Shown here piece by piece: positions 11,966-24,344 of a stretch of DNA of 64,000 nt. The notes beneath the pieces were generated by a model. It was not told the DNA's origin, did no database searches, and saw only the letters and a program-made list of their open reading frames with translations. Positions within the stretch are counted from its first letter, which is position 1. The number at the start of each line of letters is the position of its first letter. The stretch comes from Branchiostoma lanceolatum (Eukaryota; Chordata; Leptocardii; Amphioxiformes; Branchiostomatidae), in the NCBI RefSeq assembly GCF_035083965.1, contig NC_089723.1, positions 21,417,489 through 21,481,488 of the forward strand, in the 5' to 3' direction. The position numbers were made by a program, and so were the translations under genes.

Positions 11966-12260
11966 TTGTTTCATCTATACCTTTATACCTTTATACCTTG
12001 ATACTGCTTCCTGGTTTACGCTTTCTGCAGCAACCACTTTAGCAGGTAGGGAATTCCAGCTATTGACAGCTCTGACACTAAAAGTTTGACTTCTAACCCT
12101 AGTCCTAGCCAGTGGGACTTTTAGCTTGAGGTCGTGACCCCTTGTTACCTTCTGCTCAACAGGGGTGAAGAAACTGTGGACTGGAACCCTCTCAAGACCT
12201 TTTAGGATTTTGAAGACTTGGGTCATGTCCCCTCTTTGCCGCCTGTATTCCAAGGATTAT
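11966..12260 (-). mobile_element. LINE 3' end (reverse transcriptase C-terminus)
   Basis: On the minus strand an open frame of 92 codons (12253 to 11975) has the hallmarks of the C-terminal end of a non-LTR retrotransposon polymerase: RRQRGDMTQVFKILKG, then FFTP..TRGHDLKL, then RSQTFSVRAVNSWNSLP. It is truncated on the 5' side at about 12260. The 3' side ends in a short AAAGGTAT-type tandem tail near 11975-11998, typical of the CR1/L2/Jockey groups. It forms one composite insertion with the SINE heads next to it. Confidence 0.8.
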
Positions 12261-12265
12261 ACGTG

Positions 12266-13326
12266 CACTACATGCAAAAATACTACTACTGACCATTCAA
12301 TCAAATACCTTTGTTCGTAACATTGAATCTAATGAATGAGAGTGTAACATGGAGCTCTAGCTAATCACTGGTATACAGCCTTCTCATTTAACGTCATCTG
12401 CGCTATGTTGGGTTACAGTGAACCCGTGTGGAACACAAGAAGTTGCCATTGCTTAATCCCCACATATGGTCGTTAGGGGATTCAAGCTAAGCTATAATGG
12501 AATTGATTGTGATAAATCTGAAAAAAAGAATTGATAGTACAAATTAAATTAACAAATAACTTAATTGCAAGTTATGGCCCAAAGGCTAATTGCAGACAAA
12601 CATGTACATGGAAATACATGGGAATCGAGTGTAATGAATTGATTGTAATGAATCTACATCTGAATGAAATGAATAAACGAGACTGTATTGAAACTTGAAT
12701 TAAGGTATGTTCACATATTTGACCCTACTTGCCCTCATACATCTATCTATTGGGACATATCCAGATACATGTACATGACATAGAAGTTTATGGGAAGATT
12801 AACGTGGCATAACAAACAATAAAATTAGAGGTTAACGTTACATGTGTACTTAGTTTTAAGGAGAACGTTGCCATTTTCAAATTTGAAAGTGTAAACATTT
12901 GTACAGAAGTCCGGATAATTATCACTTGATTTTAGTTGTTAACATGTGACAAATTACTAAATATAAAATTTATGCACATTTCCAAGTAAATAAAACATTG
13001 AACACCTCGCTTCAATGTTAATATGCTTTCATGTAATGCTGAGACATACAACACAAGCTAACAGTTTCTGCCATGTACAGTCTGAAATACATGGCTTTAA
13101 GTTCATTAGATTAATGTCTTTCCAAATGTTGAGGGATCTGTGTCAAGACGTTTCACCCCAAGTCAGTATGTCTGGTATCTTTGAGAATGTGTCATGAGCA
13201 TGAGGTTTGAGTCGATTTAGCTTATTGCAATGGAAGAGTGTTCTAAATCATCTCTTTTGCTCTTTTTCAGGACCATATAATTGGTGACTCGGTCAATTCT
13301 ATCTTCAGTGATGCCTTAATTAGTGT
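12266..13326. other. Intergenic DNA between units A' and B
   Basis: No gene. The segment around 12305-12420 (TTTGTTCGTAACATTGAATC, GAGCTCTAGCTAAT) recurs upstream of unit C (about 20885-20960) and right of the LINE at 15290-15360, so it is part of the duplicated unit. The last 200 bp contain the conserved 3' flank seen after other Kelch exons (TATGTCTGGTATCTTTGAGA near 13168). Confidence 0.55.
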
Positions 13327-14145
13327 CTACGATGTCACCATGGTCACTTCCATTCTCCCAGTCATTGTCAGTGTTGCCCTCATCACTGTCTCTTGGTCTG
13401 AGAAGTCATCCTTCCTGTCACAATCATCTAAGTATCCGCTTCCATATGGATCTGAGAAAGTGTCATTGTTATGTGGTAATAACAAGGCTAGGAGAGATGC
13501 AGGCGCACACACGCAGATGAACTTTTAGACTGACTCCGGACCGCATGGCCGGAGGTTTAACTCGTCCCAGATGTCCGATGTGCATTCCCCCCATATTTGG
13601 TGGGACCGACCTGAATACTACATCATAGTTCTCCTCTCCATAATCAGAACATGGCTCCAGGTGACCTGAGAAAGTGCCCTGGCTCTCCTCTCCTTGATCA
13701 GAATATGTCTCCAGGTCCCCGTCTTGACATCGATTCCCAAGGCACATTGGGACCATCCTTGCTGTCAAGCAATCTGTCCTATTCCTGAAGGCCCACCAGT
13801 CTAACATGTGGGGAACAAGCCTGCCCTTGTCTTTTAGATACAGCCAAGATCCTGTCTCTGGTTGGTACTGGAAAATGTGAACCGTGGACTGCCTCTCTAT
13901 TTCCAATAGGTACCAGCGGTGTAGTACAGTGAGAAGGTACAGAGTCTCCCCATATTTCATCAGGGTTGCTTTGTCAAAGGTAAAAGATCTATTACCTGAC
14001 CACGTCCACTCACCTTTTGTAGGACTGTAACACCTCTACACAAGTTGATGAAGAGTCTCCCCAGTCTTTGTGACAGTCTACACAGTACGTAGATGCGTCC
14101 CCGATACGTGACGGCCTGAGGATGCAAAGGTGGTTGAATCTGTTT
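13327..14145 (-). pseudogene. KLHL unit B remnant: broken Kelch exon
   Basis: Only the last coding exon survives. Reading leftward, PPLHPQAVTYRGRIY (about 14100-14140) begins the third Kelch blade; the frame then changes near 13960-14090. MKYGETLYLLTVL through YQPETGSWLYLKDKGRLVP and DCLTARMVPMCLG follow in another frame (13960-13600). A stretch of about 120 bp at roughly 13487-13610 does not match sister units and breaks the acidic tail, whose end (SGYLDDCDRKDDFSDQE) lies in a third frame. The first two Kelch blades and exons 1-4 are missing. The right edge abuts a LINE. A dead copy, closest in style to unit C. Confidence 0.8.
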
Positions 14146-15288
14146 ATCAGTTGAATCAGCTGCTGTCGCTCCGCGTGTCTGCGAAGCTGGTGTGCTACGC
14201 CGAAGGGCGGCTATACCGGGTATACAGATACCGACCATTCTACAAGTTACATGTTCTATACAACTAAAAGATGTTATCTAATCGAAATGTCTTATTAGAG
14301 CAACCTACAACGTCCTATGAGATACCCGACTTGGAATATGTTCTTCTCAACTACTGCAAAATGCTACTTTGTGTCCCAAGGAGTTCTGTAAACGCCGCAA
14401 TAAGAGGCGAACTAGGAATGTTTCCATTGTATATTGACACCCAAACACAACTTATCAAATACTGGCTTAGACTACATAACTTACCCAATGATAGAATTGT
14501 CAAGAAAGCGTATGATGCTGCAGTAGAACAAGAATTAGACTGGATTGTTCATGTTCAAGATATTCTGTGCAGGCATGGTTTCCGAAATATATGGCTAAAA
14601 CCTGCGGTTGATGCTAAACATTTTGGTAACATATTCAAAGAACGTTTAAAGGATATATTTCTCTCTGGTTGGCGACAAGAAATTAGGAGCAGCAGTAAAC
14701 TAAAACCTATTCACAAGTCAAAACTGACTTCACGTTGGAAAACTACCTTTCATCAATTCGTAATAAATCCTTTATAGTTAACATAACCAAATTAAGAATC
14801 AGTTCTCACTGTTAAGAAATAGAAAAAGGCCGATACCATAATATACCAGCCAACCAGAGACTATATCCTTCATGTCAAAATAGCATTGAAGATGAATATC
14901 ATTTCTTAATGACATGCCCCGCATATACTGTAGATAGACGAAAATTAATGGATATGATCTCATGTAAATCCAGTAAACCCTTGCCTAAGGCAAACATAGA
15001 TATGTTCAATCTACTTATGTCATGTCCCGACACCATATCTACGTACTTAGGCCAATACATATTTAGCGCTTCACAAAAGAGAGAATGTATTTTAACAGAC
15101 CGAAACGTTTAACATACTAGTATATTATATCATTACGCCATTTACGTCCATACATTCTTGTGATTATAGTTTTCAGAATTGAATAGACTAGTTTAGTACC
15201 CATTGTATTGATTGCATTGTCATCCTTGCCATACATTGTGCCATGTACAATTGTGGAGCAATAAAGTTCATTCATTCATTCACTAAAT
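14146..15288 (+). mobile_element. LINE 3' end, 5'-truncated, (ATTC)n tail
   Basis: A plus-strand frame at 14271-14777 reads SSVNAAIRGELGMFPLYIDT followed by KYWLRLHNLP, the region after the reverse transcriptase in many non-LTR elements. A second frame at 14909-15112 begins with MTCPAYTVDRRKL, which matches the zinc-knuckle-like EDEYHFLMTCP..R pattern at LINE C-termini (the H and C residues are visible at 14895-14925). A stop and frameshift lie between them. The element ends in AATAAAGTTCATTCATTCATTCA (reported here only as an ATTC-type tail at about 15258-15287). It lies where exons 4-1 of unit B should be. The left boundary (14146-14270) is uncertain. Confidence 0.8.
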
Positions 15289-15432
15289 CTCTTTGTTCGT
15301 AAGCTGATGAATGAGTGTGACATTAAGCATGAAGCAAATTAGCGAATGGAAACTTAAATGAATGTGGTTTGGCCCTACTTGGCATCATATATCTTATACA
15401 ATGTATAATATCTATCTATCGGGCAGATGCAG

Positions 15433-15712
15433 GTACATAGAACGGCCTTTGAATGTAGACTATTTAGAGTATCTAAGGCTAGAGACTATATGTGTGTTTA
15501 GAAGCCTTTAAAACAGCCTTCGAAAGAAGACAGTAGCGTATAAGTTGACTATAACTAAGGCTAGAAACTCCACGTGCAATAAGGTGGACGCTACCATCTT
15601 CATACTTTAATACAGCCTTCGAAAGTAGACAGTAGCGTATAAGTTGACTATAACTAAGGCTAGAGATTCCACGTGCGATAAGGAGGATGCTACCATCTAC
15701 ATACTTGAAAGT
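15433..15712. repeat. 99-bp tandem repeat, two good copies and one decayed
   Basis: CAGCCTTCGAAAG begins copies at 15514 and 15613, and CGTATAAGTTGACTATAAC recurs 99 bp apart. A weaker third copy lies at 15433-15510. Because 99 is a multiple of three, the minus strand stays open for 124 codons (15853-15479) with a repeated SSLSYSQLIRYCLLSKAVLK unit. No splice signals or family resemblance support it as a gene. Confidence 0.8.
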
Positions 15713-16676
15713 ATAAATTTGGTGCAAAGATAAAAACAACAGCATCTTAACGTAAGTAATGGAACTACTGTGCATTTGGCACAAAAAGCCTTTAATGTCA
15801 TTGTGGTTAGATAACTGTGCACAACATGAACTGAAGTTACAGAGTGAGTGCAAATAAAAGTGTCAACTACATACCAAACGTGAATTGTGCTTAAGAGATT
15901 ACTAATCCTCTTAAGTGTAAAAAGCTAAAATACTTAGCAGAGATGAAATTTGTGCCCTAATGCTCTAAGTAAGCTCATCAAAGTTTTTCTGTTCTTCTTT
16001 AAAACTCCAATGACCAATCACATGCAGAGAAAGTACAAAGAAATTAACCACTAAAATTACTGTTTAGTAGCAGTAGTAGTAAAAGTAATAGTAACATCAG
16101 TAGAAGCAGTAGTAGTACTTAGAAGTAATAGTAACGTTAGTATAAGTAGTAGTAGTATCCGATAAAATACATAAAATCAATCAACAAATGCTGTCTTCAC
16201 GTCTGGTTTGAACCTAAGTATTCCTGGCAATCATCAGAAACCTTTTGGCTGTTCAAATGTTTTGTTATATTGTACAGGTAACAAATTACAAAACATAAGA
16301 TTCATGCAAACTTTCAATTAAATGGAATATAGAGCATCAAAGCTTAATGCAGCTTCATGCATTTGCTTACTTACAACTTAAGATAATGGTTTCAATCGTG
16401 TACAATCTGACATACAAGGGTTTAAATTCTCAATATCTCTTCAAATACAGGTTTATCAGTGTCATGGGCCTGGTGACTTTATTTAGGGTAATTTTGAGAA
16501 TATATTGAGAGCATCAAGAGTGGCGTGTTGTGTTGATATAGCTTATTGCGATGAGAACATTTTTCAAAACCTTCTCTGTTTTAAGATCTAACTATTCCAG
16601 ACTAAACCAGATGTCACCATTGTCAATTCTACTCTCGATCTCCCTGCCATTGTCATTATTGTCCTCGATCAGTGTC
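15713..16676. other. Intergenic DNA 3' of unit C
   Basis: No gene. A block at 15765-15860 matches 5455-5560. An imperfect trinucleotide run (TAG/GTA) spans about 16063-16160. The stretch 16440-16560 resembles the 3' flank of other units (GAGAATATATTGAGAGCATC, compare 21750) and is probably 3' untranslated sequence of unit C. Confidence 0.55.
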
Positions 16677-19600
16677 CTATAGGTATGAGAGATAGTCCTC
16701 GCTGTCACTGCCATCTGAGCCTTGGCTCTCCTCTTCCTCATCAGAAGTTAGCCACAGATCCTCATTTGTACATTGATCCCCAAGGAACAATGGGGTCATC
16801 CTTACCGTCAGGCACCCTGTTCTTCGCCTGGAACTCCACCAATCTACCACGCGGGGAACCAGCCAGCGCTTGTCGTTTACATTCAGCCAAGTGCCTGTCT
16901 CATTTTTGAACTGGAAAACGAGAATTCCGGACTGCCTACTAGTATTCATTTCCCATGGGTACAAGCGACGTAGTACAGTGATAAGGTACAGAGTCTCTCC
17001 ATATTTCATCAGAGTTGCTTTGTAGAAGGTAAGAGATCTATGGCCTGACCGCGTCCACTTACCTATAGTAGGGTTGTATATCTCTACCCAAGTCCTGATA
17101 GGACCTACCTCTTTACCGTCACAGTCTACACAGTAGATGCTTCCATGATAAGTGACGGCCTGAGGATGCAATGGTTGTTTCCGCATGTCTGCTATTTTGT
17201 TCCACGTGTTCTCTTTGGTACTGAAGCAGTAGCAGCCTTCCTTGCTAATGACGTATATACAGTCATCAAGGATCACAGCACACAGCTCTGAAGACAAGGG
17301 TTGAGGGATGGGTGGGATGGAGGTCCACACATCACGACTAGGGTCATACCTCTCCACTGCTCCTTTAGTGTCATCACCACCTATGGCATAGATGTACCCC
17401 CTTAGATACACCAGACCACACCTGGGGAAGACAGATACAAGAAAGGGCTACATAATTTCCCTTATGACATCTTCAGAACTAAACATAGAAACATTTTTGT
17501 CCACTATCTTGAAGATCTTAAAGCATAGAATCTCGTCCTTTCCAAATGCCTCAAGGCAAGAAAGCAGAAGCTTGCAAGACAAAGACATACCTTTCTCTGG
17601 GTGCAATCATGTCACATCTTTGTTCCCAGGTGTTTAACAGGTGGTTGTACTGATATAATGCCCTCTGCCTGATAGCCTCCTGACCATTCCTGCTGTTGCT
17701 AACGCCCCCTGCCAGGTACAGCTCATCATCAGGAGTGGCTGTCACAGAGAAGCTGCCCAGGTTGTCAGGAATATCAATTGTATATATTCCATTTGTCGAA
17801 AGGTCACAGCAAGGAAGGAATCGCTGGGAATCATAGTCTCTTAGGAAAATCTGCATTTCAGTTTGTTTCTGTCCCAAGCGCTGAGTTGTGCTGTCACTAT
17901 AAACCAACTTGCTGCTGGTTGACAAGCACTTACTCTCGAGTTCCAGAAGTTGATTAGGGCTGATGAAGGAATGGCGGAAGGATCTGCAGAGAGCAGGAAG
18001 ACGTTGCCAACGCTCTTCTTGGTCAAATTCTATCCATCTTAGAGCAGCTTGTACAATGTCATCTTCTGAGCTGGTCAATAAATCTTCCCTGTTGAGCATG
18101 GACTGGAGAAGGGGCAGAGACAACTGGAGAAAGGATGGTTGTTGTACCACCTGTTTGAACCTGAGAAAGTTAAATGTCCAAATTCAATCAGTTGACTAAA
18201 ACATTTTAACTGTGAATGCATTTTTTAAGGTTAGAGCTGTTAGAAACAGACAATTAAATGAGTGTAATTTATCTTTTAATGTCTGATGTGTGTCACAGCT
18301 ATTGGACTCACCTTGATGCAGCGTAACTCTCACTGGCCTCCACGAGACCAAAGTCCCCCAGCATGTCAGCATACATCAACACATCTGTACAGTTGGACAC
18401 GTCAAGATGGTCCTCCATGTATACTGCTGCCTCACGACCTACAAAATCCACCTAGAAGCGACAAACATGGATATACTTAGTTTATTACACCTATGGGGAA
18501 GCACAGGGCAGTAGGGTGTTTGTTAGGTAGACATGACGTACATGTAACATAACCCAATGTTGTGATAGTGCATGTGTTAGACTTAAGAACAATAGTTATG
18601 AGCCTAGAAATGGCACCTCTATAACTAGAAATTCATGATCTCATACCTTTGCCAAATGATGTTGACCTTTCAGAGTGACGTATCATAGATGTTGATATTT
18701 TCATGCAAATAATTTCTTCTTTGCTTAAATCATATCACTCTCTCTACCCAAATAATTTATGTAGAGAAGTCTTGTCTTAGCAAAGAGGGATATTGTACCA
18801 TTTCCACATAAATCATGTAATGCAGCTGCAGCCCTAATTTGCAAGGCTTATGTCTAATAATGTTCACTAGGGGTGGGTACCGGTACCGTGTACCGGTACA
18901 AAACCGGTATTTCTTAATGGACCGGTCCAAAAAAACCGGTCCATAAATAATCAGTGGACCGGCCTATGGACCGATTAGAAAATTCATAGTACCAGGCGGC
19001 CACATAACTGGTCTAAGAAAATACAAAACAGCAGATTTAACTTCGTTTTCGAAGACGTTAGCTGTGAATCATACCTAGAAACACTTAAAGGATTAGTAAA
19101 CAGACGGCGAGAAGAGTATAATTATAATTTTGAGACAAAGTGCAAACCTAAGAAATTATATCGTTCCAGACATGACGTTTGGAGACTTTTACGTGTGTCT
19201 CGCTCTCCAAAATATGATGTACTGCGACATTACTATAATCAGGTACAGGTACAGGTCCGGACCTGGACCTGACCCTCTGGACCTGGACCTGGACCGGACC
19301 TGAATTGTTTGTACCGGTACCCACCCCTTATGTTCACCTTTACTTACCTTTCAAATGCTGGAAGTATGAAATTCCTGTGATCTAAGATTATTGAATTATA
19401 ATATTCCTCATTAATTCTGCAACTGAGATATCATATTTACAAACTTTCAATGGCCCGGTATGAGCTCTATTTTCTTCCCATACACTACCCAATATACACC
19501 AGTATCAAGGTGTACTACCAAACATCATACTAGTAAGACTAGTAAGGATCCATCCTAAATTTATATTATCTTCAGACAAACACACAAACAACAAGGCGTG

Positions 19601-20619
19601 CAGTTATGAAGACTTCGAAGCAGTATCCTTATAGTTATACCTGTAGAAATCTGGCTGCAGACATCACAGCCTGGACCTGGTCTGGCTCCGTCTGAAGGCA
19701 GCCGGTGTAGGCGTAGTCCAGAATGGTTGCCATGGCTACCTCACTCACATCCTGGATGCTGATCCTTTCCTGTTTGGCCTCCGCGTAGCCGCTGGTGAAC
19801 ATGGTACGGAAGTAGGGACTGCACGATGCCAGGACGGCGCGATGGCAGGGGAAACTGGGTAGAGGAGGAAGATACAAATGTACTGTTTCATTCTTCGGTA
19901 TTACATTGACCTGGGTGACAAGGCAATATGACGTATCATTCATCCCTTTACAACATAATTACATGAGAACGTAGCATGATGTCATTCAGAGCGGAAAAGG
20001 ATCGCGCAATGTAACACTATAATGATTACTATAGTGTTACATCGTGCAACCCTGCACAGGGAAAGAACAAAAAGGCTTTAATTTAAACCCCGGGAATCCG
20101 TTAGCTCCTATAGTATGAGCAATAATTGACCCCATCTGGTCTAGGCTTCTTTGGGTGGGATTTTAGGGGAATGTAACGAATGGTGCCTGCGCCTAGACCC
20201 CACAGTGACAGAGCGAGGCTTTAATCTAAATCATTTTAGTTTATGGTGGAATTTGTGTGTGAAGGACACCGGACGGCTACTAGTATTGTATAAAAGACTC
20301 AATCATCAATGTTATGTACAAAAAAGTTGGGGTTTTCTGCACCCCCAAGGGTTAGTGTAATGATCGTCAGCCTGCTGTTCCGAGCCTAAAGGACCAATAT
20401 CAATCCATAGGTTCTGGTTTTGTGAAGGGGGAGAGAATTTGTATTACGTTGTATCGCATTTTTTTAGCTCCCCCTATAATCTAGCCCGCTCCACCCCCCT
20501 CCCCCATCTTACCTTCTCCCTTCCACCTCCAGAACCACGTCAGTCAGCTCAGCCCGCTTCCTCTGTTCGTTCAGCTCTCGCAGAACATCGTTAGAATGAG
20601 CTTTGTTTGTTACATCCAT
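16677..20619 (-). CDS. KLHL unit C: intact BTB-BACK-Kelch protein, 591 aa
   Basis: Five exons with canonical splice sites: 20513-20619, 19641-19854, 18312-18451, 17591-18160, 16677-17421, total 1776 nt, open throughout. The start was chosen because MDVTNKAHSNDVLRELN aligns with the starts of sister units. BTB spans about residues 24-150 (LTDVVLEVEGR, SFPCHRAVLASCSPYFR, AEAKQERISIQDV, then VDFVGREAAVYMEDHLDV). BACK follows (SLLNREDLLTSSEDD, AALRWIEFDQEERW). Kelch blades: DDELYLAGG..YNHLLNTWEQR, GYIYAIGGDD..YDPSRDVWTSI, IYVISKEG..TKENTWNKI, then three that have lost the GG pair. The tail is acidic (SDEEEESQGSDGSDSEDY). Family knowledge: BTB binds CUL3 and the propeller binds substrate, in cytosol. 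Intron 2 holds a hAT-like element. The best-preserved member of the left half of the array. Confidence 0.9.
18868..19329. mobile_element. hAT-like non-autonomous element, 462 bp
   Basis: Seen directly: terminal inverted repeats AGGGGTGGGTACCGGTAC and its complement at the two ends, flanked by the 8-bp direct repeat ATGTTCAC at 18860-18867 and 19330-19337. The RGGGTGGG terminus and 8-bp duplication are typical of hAT elements. Subterminal sequence is built of GGACCGG and ACCTGGACCTGG words. The middle holds about 90 stop-free plus-strand codons without an ATG, of unknown origin. It lies in intron 2 of unit C. Confidence 0.9.
20009..20042. repeat. Perfect 13-bp inverted repeat in intron 1 of unit C
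   Basis: ATGTAACACTATA and its exact complement are separated by 8 nt. The flanking sequence (GGAAAAGGATCGCGCAAT) matches intron 1 of unit A' near 10240, where this hairpin is absent. It is possibly a tiny foldback insertion. Confidence 0.7.
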
Positions 20620-21852
20620 ATCTACCACTACCAGGGGGCCAAAAGTGAAGAAACTGTCGCTCCTCTAGCCTCGTGTTATACAAAAGCAACTATCTTTGCT
20701 CGAACTTTAACCTTTGGCCCTTCTTGATACCTGAGTCTTCATATAGTGTAATGTTAATTTTCAGGACTTACTTGTAACGTTACTTTGGAACTTTCTCAAT
20801 GTTAGCAAATCGAAAGGGAAACTATTACTTCAACCATGTACTACAGGCAGACAAAATACTACCGAAAATTTAATAAGATCCTTTTTTTCGTAACACTAGG
20901 TAGGCTAATGTTATGATTGAGAGCTCTAGCTAATACCGGTATACAGGCTTTTCGTTCAACGTCATCTGCGTTATGCTGATTACAGTAACTATGTGTGAAA
21001 CACACAAATATTTCATTGCTCAATACGGAAACACGGTCGCCAGGAGATTCAAGCTAGCTATAATGGAATTAACAGACTAGACTGTATTGAAACTTGAATT
21101 GTGTTTTCACATCTTTGACCCTACTTGGCATCATACATGTACAGTTATCTATTGGGGCAGATACAGATACATGTGAATGAAATAGAATTTCATGGAAAGA
21201 AAAACGTGGCCTAATAACAAACAACAAACCTAGATATTATATGTGTGCTAAGCTATATGGAGAATGTTGCAATTTTCAAAATTGAAAATGTATGTACAGA
21301 AAGCGGATGCTGTCTGAAACGTCTGTTTCAAAATTTTATCCAGTTGCTTGAGTAACTATTTTTGTATCGTATCGTATCGTTTCTTACTACCTGGATTTCT
21401 ACCCTTCATCAATGTATGTACAGAATTCCGGGTAATCATTACTTAATTTTGGTTGTTAGCATGTTTTCTATTGTACAGGTCTCTGGCTTGTACAGCAGGT
21501 AACAAATTATTAAATACACAATGTATGCAAATTTCCAAGTATTTAATGAAACATAGAACACCCAGGGTTCCTGTAACGTTACATGTTAATGCAGATTCAT
21601 GTAATGCTAAGACATACAACACAAGCTAACGGTTTCAGTCATGTACAATCTGAAATACAGGGCTTTAAGTCCATTAGATTAATGTCTTTCCAGTTGTGGC
21701 ATCAATATCAAGAAGTTTCACACCTGGCCAGTATTTCTGGTAACTTTGAGAATATATCAAGAGCATGAGAAAAAACGACTCCTTTAATATGCTCTTTTTC
21801 ATGACCGAATCTTTTGTGACAGACCCAATCAGTTTTATCTTCCATTATGTCT
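20620..21852. other. Intergenic DNA between units C and D
   Basis: No gene. The region directly upstream of the unit C start (20620-20800) matches the corresponding part of unit A' (CTTTGACCTTTGGCCCTTCT), so 5' untranslated and promoter sequence is probably here, though no TATA box could be assigned. A (GTATC)3 run lies near 21365. The conserved 3' flank of unit D (CCAGTATTTCTGGTAACTTT) is at about 21728. Confidence 0.5.
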
Positions 21853-24344
21853 TTATTGCCTCAGATTGTCACCATTGTCATTTCCAATCTCCCCGTCATT
21901 GTCATTGTTGGCCTCATCATTGTCCTCTTGGTCTGAGAGGTCGTTACCACTGGCTGAAGTTACTGTCATGTCCTCGTTCGTATACACACTAATACCCCAG
22001 GTAATTGGACTCATTCTTGCTGCCAGGCAATCCGTTCTAAATCCAGATCCTAACCACGTTAAGGGGGGAACCAGTCTGCCCTTGTCTTTTACAAATAGCC
22101 AAGAGTCTGTTCCTGGCTGGTACTGGTGGACATAAGTTATGGCCTGCTTAGGTAATCCCCATAGGTTATAGCGGTCTCGATCATTTTCAATGAGTACAGT
22201 GAGGAGGTACATTTGTACAGAGTCCCTCCATGTTCCATCAGGGTTGCAGTGTGGAAGAGAAAAGACTTGCCATTCCCTGACTGCTTCCACACACCGTTTG
22301 CAGGGTTGTACATCTCTACATATGTCGGGGAAGAGTCTCCCCAGTGTTTGTCGCAGTCCACACAGTAGATGCTTCCCTGATAGGTAATGGCCTGAGGACG
22401 CAATGGTGGCTCAAGCATGTCTGCTATCTTGTTCTACTTGTTTTCTGTGGTACTGAAGAAGTAGCAGCCTTCCTTACTTATGACATAGATACTGTCATCA
22501 AGAGTCACAACAGAAAGTCCCAAGGACATGGGCTGAGGGATGGGTGGTATGGAGGTCCACTCATCATGGCTGGGGTCGTACCTCTCCACTGCTCCTTTAG
22601 TGTCATCACCACCGATGGCATAGATGTACCCCTTTAGATACACCAGACCACACCTGCGGAATATAGGTACATCAAAACATGAACTATGTTTTGCATTTTT
22701 TTAACCAACTGTTTGGGTTCTTTCACAACATGGTTAGTGCAATGCAATTGTGCAATTCCTGTCAGAGCTAATACATGTATCAGGGGTTTATCTAAATCAG
22801 GAAAGAGGGGCGCTGCACCCTCTTGTTTCAGCCCAGCACCCCCTTGTCAAATTCAGATTTTAGCTTAATATCCAGCATACAGCCTTTACTCAGCAATGGA
22901 TTCTTCCATAAACACATGCAATTCGGTCCCTCACCTGTGTGTGCTCCCTCTTATTCAATTTTTCTAGAAAAAACCCTGCATGTATTGTGTACAAGAGATA
23001 GAAATGTATCACTTCATATTGCAGAAAAGCAAGCTTTCCATTAATTGGTGATAATTAGACAGGTAGATACTCTCTACATCTTACTCTGCCATATAAATTC
23101 CTGTACCTCTTCTCAAGGACATTATATCCTATATAAGGAGAAATACCTACCCGATCCTCTGTGCAATCATCTCACATTTAGGTTCCCAGGTGTTTAGCAG
23201 GGGATTGTACTGGTAAAACTTATTCTGCCTGTAAGTCTTCGTACTCATCCATCTCTCTCTCTTGGTAAGATCGCCCCCTGCCAAGTACAGCTCATCTCCA
23301 GAAGTGGCTGTCAAAGAGAAGCTGTCCAGGTTGTCAGGCGTATCAATTGCATATGATCTACCTGTGGAGGGGTCATAGCAAGGAACAGATCTTTCAGGTT
23401 CATCCTCCAAAAAACCTCCTTGTAGGAAAATTTGCATCTCAGTTCGTACCTGTCCCAGCCGCTGTGTCGTCTTTTTGCTGTAAACTATCTTGCTGCCTGT
23501 TGACAGGAACTTACTTTCAATTTCAACTTGCTGTTTTGAGCTGATAAAGGAGTGGCGTAATAAGTTGCAAAGGGCAGGAAAGTGCTGCAAGCGCTCTTCT
23601 TGGTTGAAATCGATCCATCTTAGAGCAGCTTGCACAACATCGTCTTCTGAGTTGGTCCATAGATCATCCCTGTCAAGCAACGACTTGAGATGGGGAAGAG
23701 AAACGCGGAGAAAGGATGGTTGTAGAGCCACCTGGTTGAACCTGAGAAAGTTACAGAGGGTTAATTTAAATATGCAAGAACACAAATTGTGAATGCATTC
23801 TGTCTAAGTAAATGCTGTTTAGAACTTGTCAAAGAAAGACCACCACCATCTTACATCCGGTGAGGTACAATAGATAAAGTTATTTTTTGTCCTTCATGGC
23901 AGACACTAATGCAGGCCCTGTGAGACCAGTGTCTCTTTCGGTCATTGTCAATAATGGGTAACCACTGAATCAGTTTTATCACTACAAACAACATGCCCTG
24001 CCAGGGTGAGCTGGCATCATTGCACTAATGATTAAATGGGTGGGAGCGAACCATAGAGTTGATGTTAACGTTTGTTAGATGATTTCTCTATCATACATTA
24101 TATACCTGCAATTTATCGTTTAATGTGTGTATTAGCTACCGGACTGACCTGGATGCGATGTACTTCTCACTGGCATCCACTAGGGAAAAGTCTCCCTGCA
24201 TGTCAGCATACATCAACACATCTGCACAGTTGGACACGTCCAGATGGGCCTTCATGTATTCTGCTGCATTACAGGATACAAAACCTATCTGGAAGCAAAC
24301 ATGGTTACAATTACAGACCATTCTGCACTCAGTTAACTATGGCT

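Noticed and set aside
14271..15112. Possible host gene on the plus strand
   Set aside because: Motifs and the ATTC tail identify it as a truncated LINE.
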